From Culex pipiens pallens (lineage: Eukaryota; Arthropoda; Insecta; Diptera; Culicidae): a stretch of DNA of 64,000 nucleotides. Both the position numbers and the translations under genes were made by a program. Each line of letters opens with the position of its first letter. The first letter of the stretch is position 1. Of the stretch, positions 59,084-64,000 are shown one piece after another. The notes beneath the pieces were generated by a model, which ran no database searches, had not been told where the DNA came from, and worked only from the letters and a program-made list of their open reading frames with translations. The stretch is taken from NCBI RefSeq assembly GCF_016801865.2, contig NC_068938.1:6055601-6119600 (forward strand). The letters are read 5' to 3'.

Positions 59084-59340
59084 TGGTACGTTCGTTTGAT
59101 GTATAGTTCCACACTGAGTGCCGCACTCAGAGCTGTCAAAGTGTTTCTTTGAAGAAACTCGCGCTAGTTCCGCACGAGTTTCGCCGCCATCTTGGAACTG
59201 AAACTCTAGTGCCGCACTCGATATTTTTTCAGTTTCATGCGAGTTCCATGCACACTGAAAAAGAATGTTCGTTCGAACCAAAACTGGCACCGACGAGTGT
59301 GGCACTCAGTGCCGCACTGGCTGTTCAAACGAACGTACCA
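59084..59340. mobile_element. MITE with TGGTACGTTCGTTTGA termini
   Basis: TGGTACGTTCGTTTGA (59084-59099) has a perfect inverted copy at 59325-59340. The interior repeats GAGTGCCGCACTC-like palindromes (59118, 59210, 59302). Non-coding. The insertion lies between two CCCGGG-rich segments. Confidence 0.75.
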
Positions 59341-59731
59341 AAAAAATGTCCGGGATCCCGGAAATTCCCGGGATTTCAAAAATATGTTTCCAGTTTCCCG
59401 GGAAAATCCAAACCCGGTAAAATTGGACGCCCTAAATTTTAGTTTGTGAAAATTTGAGAATTTAATTTAAAAAAACTCTAAAACAGCGAAAATGCAAACG
59501 AAATGTCAAATCGATTGATACCGATGTCGCAAATAATAAAAAAAAGAGTTTTTTTTTTTAAATACGATATTTTGGGAAATTTCTAATATTTTGTGAAATT
59601 CGATTGTGTTTCCAAAAAAAAACGACAGATTTTTTTTTAATAATGTATTTTGTAAAAACTATAGTTTTTAAATAGATTTTCGTGATAATTCCGAAAATTT
59701 GAGTGATTTGATGAATTACGATATTTTGTGA
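59341..59731. other. AT-rich DNA, nothing else recognised
   Basis: Starts with the CCCGGGA-rich segment (to 59418), then low-complexity AT-rich sequence up to the SINE target duplication. Confidence 0.4.
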
Positions 59732-59740
59732 AATTTTAAT

Positions 59741-59964
59741 GAAAACGAAACGAAACTATTGGCACTACGCCCCCCCGGGGCATGGCCTTCCTCTAACGTG
59801 GGATTTCTGCTCCAGCGCCTCTGACGAGACAGGAGAAACCGGGACTGACGTTTTACTTCACCATCCGATAGAAGCTCAGTGGATAAGGCGGGAATCGAAC
59901 CCGCGTCTCATAGCATCATCGGGATCGGCAGCCGAAGCCGCTACCCCTGCGCCACGAGACCCAC
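59741..59964 (-). mobile_element. tRNA-derived SINE with 9-bp target duplication
   Basis: On the minus strand the element starts GTGGGTCTCGTGGCGCAGGG. It has an A box GTGGCGCAGGGGTAG (59955-59941) and a B box GGTTCGATTCC (59901-59891), both typical of RNA polymerase III tRNA promoters. A non-tRNA body follows, then a GTTTCGTTTCGTTTTC tail. AATTTTAAT flanks both sides (59732-59740 and 59965-59973). It is about 224 bp and resembles culicine SINEs of the Feilai kind; the exact family is uncertain. Confidence 0.85.
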
Positions 59965-60063
59965 AATTTTAATAGATTCTTAAAAAAAACTCTATTGAAT
60001 TTAAAATGCATACAAAATTACAGTATTTTGGGAAAATTTTAATATTTTGTGAAAATTTGAGTA

Positions 60064-60370
60064 CAGTTGTTGTTCGGTAACTGACAAACGTCAAAAAACC
60101 AAAACAAATGGAAATGACCGAGGGGTTTATGGATGCAAAAATCATGTTCAATAAATAAAAAAACTTTTTTTAAAATTTGTTTTCATTTCAAGTCGCAATT
60201 AGAGAAGTATGAAAAGTAAGTATTGTAAATAAATTTGAACAACATTTATCTTTATATTTCATCAGAAAAATATTATGCATTGTCCTCTCGTAATTCTTTG
60301 TTCAGCCCAGTTAGCAAGCAGCATTCGATGACTGGGCTATGTTCTCAGCCCAGTTACCGAACAAGTACTG
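60064..60370. mobile_element. TA-flanked MITE with CAGT...TTGTTCGGTAACTG termini
   Basis: Left CAGTTGTTGTTCGGTAACTG and the right end, reversed, CAGTACTTGTTCGGTAACTG are inverted copies with two differences. TA lies outside each (60062-60063, 60371-60372). Tc1/mariner-like ends; the interior is about 260 bp without coding sequence. Confidence 0.75.
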
Positions 60371-60372
60371 TA

Positions 60373-60819
60373 TTTTACAAAAAATATCGATAAAAAGTTT
60401 TAATGAAATACTGTATTTTGTGAAAATTTTAATATTTTCAAAAAGAAAATAAAAAGAGAGTCATAGAATTATTTTGAAAAGCCGTCGTGGGTCGTGGGTG
60501 ACAGATCACAGAAAAATCTAACTGGCGCAAAGTGCTGCGTCCACCACTGCGTCAAACGGATAATCTTGTTCTCACCTTTACCGTTGTTTCAAACCTGTGG
60601 ACACCTAGTTTCGTGTAGAAATCACGCAATAGAGAAACGCCAAGACAATGCTGAAGCTGAAGCGGTTGCATGGACGACAAACGATGGACGGACTCAGCAA
60701 AGTGTACAAAAGTACCGCGAAAATATGATCTTTTTGTACTTTGATTTTGAGTGTTAACAAATTGATTTTTTAATTCATTATTGTTTTGTGTATTGTTTTC
60801 CAACATTTCCAACTAAGAA
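60373..60819. other. Non-coding, nothing recognised
   Basis: Frames at 60494 plus and 60552 minus overlap antisense and resemble no family I know. Confidence 0.4.
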
Positions 60820-61125
60820 GAGATCCTGCCAAACAAAGCTTTCTGCCAAATGGTTTTCTGCTGAACGACTTATTCGGCCCAATGAGTTATTCCGTCTATT
60901 CCGCCGAACAACATTCTGCCAAAAAACTTATTCGGCCTAATGAGTTATTCTGCCATTTGTACCATTCCGCCTAATGACATTCTGCCAATTGATTTTCTGC
61001 CTTACAAACTTTTCTGCCAACGATTTTTCTGCCGAATGACCTTTTCTGCCGAATTGTTTTTCTGCCGTTCGGCTTTCCGCCGAATGTCATTCTGCCTAAT
61101 AATTTTCTGCCGAATGGCCCAGTAA
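60820..61125. repeat. Degenerate minisatellite of TTCTGCCGAATGAC-type units
   Basis: About 15 units of roughly 18-22 bp built on TTCTGCC followed by GAATGAC, AATTGAT and similar text. Some units read TTCGGCC instead. Variation between units is high, so the array is old or was assembled by repeated insertion. Confidence 0.75.
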
Positions 61126-63078
61126 CATTTTTTTTTAGTCGAAAACAGAACACTGATGACGTTTGCAAGTAGTAGACGAAATACGTATCTGTCAATATAT
61201 TAAAAATATATAGCGGAACCAAACGGAACAACTCGTCTCTTTGTATTCATAGTAATGTATTCTGCTAAGACCAACCGGACCCTAAGATGACAGTTTTCGT
61301 TAGTTGCGCGTATTCACCGTCAGATGGCGAGTGGGCCTCGTCGGAGTTCGCCCATTAAATACGCAACTTGAAATTTGCATGGGAAACTTTTTATTCGTAA
61401 CGGTTTTCATGGCACGCTCACTTCAACTGTTCTAGACTAATATTTGAACGTGCCATATCGCTAAACAAGTTTTTTAAGAAAATGATTCCAGACTGCTTAT
61501 TTTGTCGTTTTAAACCGAAACAAGGCAAACATTATTTTTATTAAAACTATTCGTCATTTTCAAAAGTTTGGCTAGATAATATCAGAGGCCGCCATCTTAG
61601 GCCCACTGCGCCCACAAAAAGGGGTACGCTCAGTTTGTATGGGAGCTGTCAACATGCTCCCGGGTTGGCTAAGACGCTCAACCAAATCACATTATTTTTT
61701 CATTTAGAACAAAATTTTTCATTTTAAAATTTGTGTTTTTTCTAACTTTGCAGTGTAACAATGTTTTACAAAGTTGTAGAGCAGACAATTACAAAAACAA
61801 TTATATATTATATTTTTTTTTTTTGGTAATTGTCTGCTCTACAACTTTTCAATTTAGCTAGAATTTCAGGATTCTTTGTTTTGTATGATTGTTTGAAATA
61901 AAAAAAAACGATTTAAGAGATTGTTGGTTTCTGGCTCAAGTCTGTTAAAGTTGTTAGGATTCATTTTGTTTTTATTGACTAAATTTGTTCATATCTTTTA
62001 GAATGTATTGGATTTTCGAATAGCACATTATATATTTGTGTTATTTTGCAGTATCGTCTCGCCCTTCATTCAAACAATTTTATTTGGTTGATTTCAGCTT
62101 AGTAGATTTTTGCTTTTTTATTTGTTGTCATACCTTTTGATTATCTTTTGTTCGCCTTTAGGAATGATTCTCCAAAATGATTTTTTTTTATTTCTGGATT
62201 TTTTCCTCACAAAGACAATTTTATCCCAACAAAAGAGTTGTTCCATTTTCCACAAAATCAATCGGCAACCTTTCATGTTACGTAACAATATTTGTGATCG
62301 AATTTCATTGCGATGAGGCGGGCAGGAGGAGAAAAGAAAAACATGCAAAATCAACAATTCATAAGTCCGCTTACACCCTTCAACTCCTCGCCTTAGTGGC
62401 AGCCTCCGGCAGCAGCATGACAACAATTTGGGCGCGCGAATTTTAAATTTCACGTGCAAGGAAAAACCTCGAAAAATCATACATTTTCAGAGCATCAAAC
62501 GGGACGACAGTGTGACGAGAGAGTGCATTGAGGGGCCGGATGTTTGCCGGAGTGAATCTGTCCGAAAATTACATTTTTTTTCGTGTTGTTTCTGTGGTGA
62601 TCGCCGAAAATTAAAAAAAGGTGAAAAATATATTGAAATAACAGGTACGCCGGGAGATGGTTTCGAGTGTCGCCGCATGGTCCGTCGATGGTGCGTTCGT
62701 TTCGGCGGTTTTTCCTCGGAAAATATGAAAGTGAGTGTGTACTCAGTCGATGAATCATAAATAATTAAATTAAAATGATTTTCGTGTCGTGGTTCACGGA
62801 CGGAAAAAAGGTGTGTGTGTGTGTGTGTGTGTCGAAGCTTGAGCTGGAAATGTTGCAATTTACAATACAAGGAATGACCACGCGAGTTTATTTGTCCAGC
62901 GTGAAGTATTGCAATTATTTTCGGAAAATTGATATTTTTCTTTTTCTTGCATGTTTGAGGCAAACCATTTTTGAATGCTTGTTCATTGAAGTGGTTCAAA
63001 TTTGACATTTTGCCATCTGTTATTTCAGATATCTAATTTTTTTCATCATGCCACATGCATTTTTGCGAAAATCTTAAT
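61126..63078. other. Non-coding DNA with a perfect hairpin
   Basis: A 23-bp perfect hairpin lies at 61770-61792/61826-61848. A (GT)n microsatellite occurs at 62812-62832. Frames at 62428 plus and 62487 minus are antisense to each other with no recognised domain. Nothing supports a gene. Confidence 0.45.
61770..61848. repeat. Perfect 23-bp inverted repeat
   Basis: AAAGTTGTAGAGCAGACAAT (extending to 61792) pairs perfectly with 61826-61848 around a 33-nt A/T-rich loop. It could be a small foldback element or a hairpin RNA; no target duplication is clear. Confidence 0.8.
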
Positions 63079-64000
63079 TTTGTTTTTGTTTTTGTTTTTG
63101 TTTTTGTTTTTGTTTTTGTTTTTGTTTTTGTTTTTGTTTTTGTTTTTGTTTTTGTTTTTGTTTTTGTTTTTGTTTTTGTTTTTGTTTTTGTTTTTGTTTT
63201 TGTTTTTGTTTTTGTTTTTGTTTTTGATTTTGTTTTTGTTTTTGTTTTTGTTTTTGTTTTTGTTTTTGTTTTTGTTTTTGTTTTTGTTTTTGTTTTTGTT
63301 TTTGTTTTTGTTTTTGTTTTTGTTTTTGTTTTTGTTTTTGTTTTTGTTTTTGTTTTTGTTTTTGTTTTTGTTTTTGTTTTTGTTTTTGTTTTTGTTTTTT
63401 GTTTTTGTTTTTGTTTTTGTTTTTGTTTTTGTTTTTGTTTTTGTTTTTGTTTTTGTTTTTGTTTTTGTTTTTGTTTTTGTTTTTGTTTTTGTTTTTGTTT
63501 TTGTTTTTGTTTTTGTTTTTGTTTTTGTTTTTGTTTTTGTTTTTGTTTTTGTTTTTGTTTTTGTTTTTTGTTTTTGTTTTTGTTTTTGTTTTTGTTTTTG
63601 TTTTTGTTTTTGTTTTTGTTTTTGTTTTTGTTTTTGTTTTTGTTTTTGTTTTTGTTTTTGTTTTTGTTTTTGTTTTTGTTTTTGTTTTTGTTTTTGTTTT
63701 TGTTTTTGTTTTTGTTTTTGTTTTTGTTTTTGTTTTTGTTTTTGTTTTTGTTTTTGTTTTTGTTTTTGTTTTTGTTTTTGTTTTTGTTTTTGTTTTTGTT
63801 TTTGTTTTTGTTTTTGTTTTTGTTTTTGTTTTTGTTTTTGTTTTTGTTTTTGTTTTTGTTTTTGTTTTTGTTTTTGTTTTTGTTTTTGTTTTTGTTTTTG
63901 TTTTTGTTTTTGTTTTTGTTTTTGTTTTTGTTTTTGTTTTTGTTTTTGTTTTTGTTTTTGTTTTTGTTTTTGTTTTTGTTTTTGTTTTTGTTTTTGTTTT
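63079..64000. repeat. (GTTTTT)n hexamer array running off the window
   Basis: More than 150 GTTTTT units with very few variants (one GATTTT near 63225; extra T near 63400 and 63564). High purity suggests recent expansion. Confidence 0.97.

Noticed and set aside
59880..59962. tRNA gene
   Set aside because: A and B boxes are present but the acceptor stem cannot close and the element continues into a SINE body with tail and target duplications.
62428..63008. 110-codon plus frame and 173-codon minus frame
   Set aside because: Mutually antisense, no domain, and the minus frame includes a CA/GT microsatellite.

Overview
This is a eukaryotic window, almost certainly from a mosquito and most likely a culicine such as Culex. 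The evidence is an insect neuron-navigator (sickie-type) gene with GT-AG introns, a secreted tandem S1-protease gene nested in one of its introns, and many dispersed repeats that look like culicine families: short TIR elements with TA or TAA target duplications, a tRNA-derived SINE, and a non-LTR relic. The species is inferred from recognition, not from a search.

Layout. Positions 1-26735 contain no recognisable coding exon. They are best read as a long upstream intron, or intron plus flank, of the navigator gene. This part is dominated by unusually long arrays of 8-9 bp units: 1-139, 234-998, 2903-3249, 6065-7440, 10500-12830 and 15900-17325. It also holds a 108-bp satellite with higher-order structure (8440-10250). 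That satellite, an AT-rich 8-mer array and a polypyrimidine tract all sit between perfect 40-bp inverted termini flanked by TA, so 8304-14483 looks like one 6.2-kb composite element. A site with the form of a recursive splicing (ratchet) point lies at 4187/4188.

The gene core runs from 26736 to 39523 on the + strand. Seven exons encode the last 884 residues of the navigator protein: coiled coils, a C-terminal AAA-type NTPase with a Walker A motif, and the stop codon. The 9.8-kb last intron (29126-38923) begins with an 8-mer array touching the splice donor. It also carries an antisense two-exon gene (30627-32563) for a secreted protein with one intact chymotrypsin-like protease domain followed by a catalytically dead one. 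Several TIR elements, palindromes and a non-LTR relic fill the rest.

Positions 39316-54896 are a head-to-tail tandem duplication of a 7.79-kb unit that starts inside the last navigator exon and includes its 3' UTR. The copies are nearly identical, so this is either a very recent event or an assembly duplication. The navigator reading frame is complete in copy 1; copy 2 repeats only the last 69 codons. Positions 54897-64000 have no supported gene. They contain several TIR elements, a tRNA-type SINE with target-site duplications, a degenerate minisatellite, and a terminal (GTTTTT)n array that runs off the window.

The two genes do not form a pathway: the navigator is a neuronal cytoskeletal regulator and the protease is a secreted protein that happens to be nested in it. 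The most unusual features are the number and diversity of short-unit arrays, the oppositely oriented copies of the same 9-mer 8.5 kb apart, the composite TIR element with its satellite, and the exon-splitting tandem duplication.
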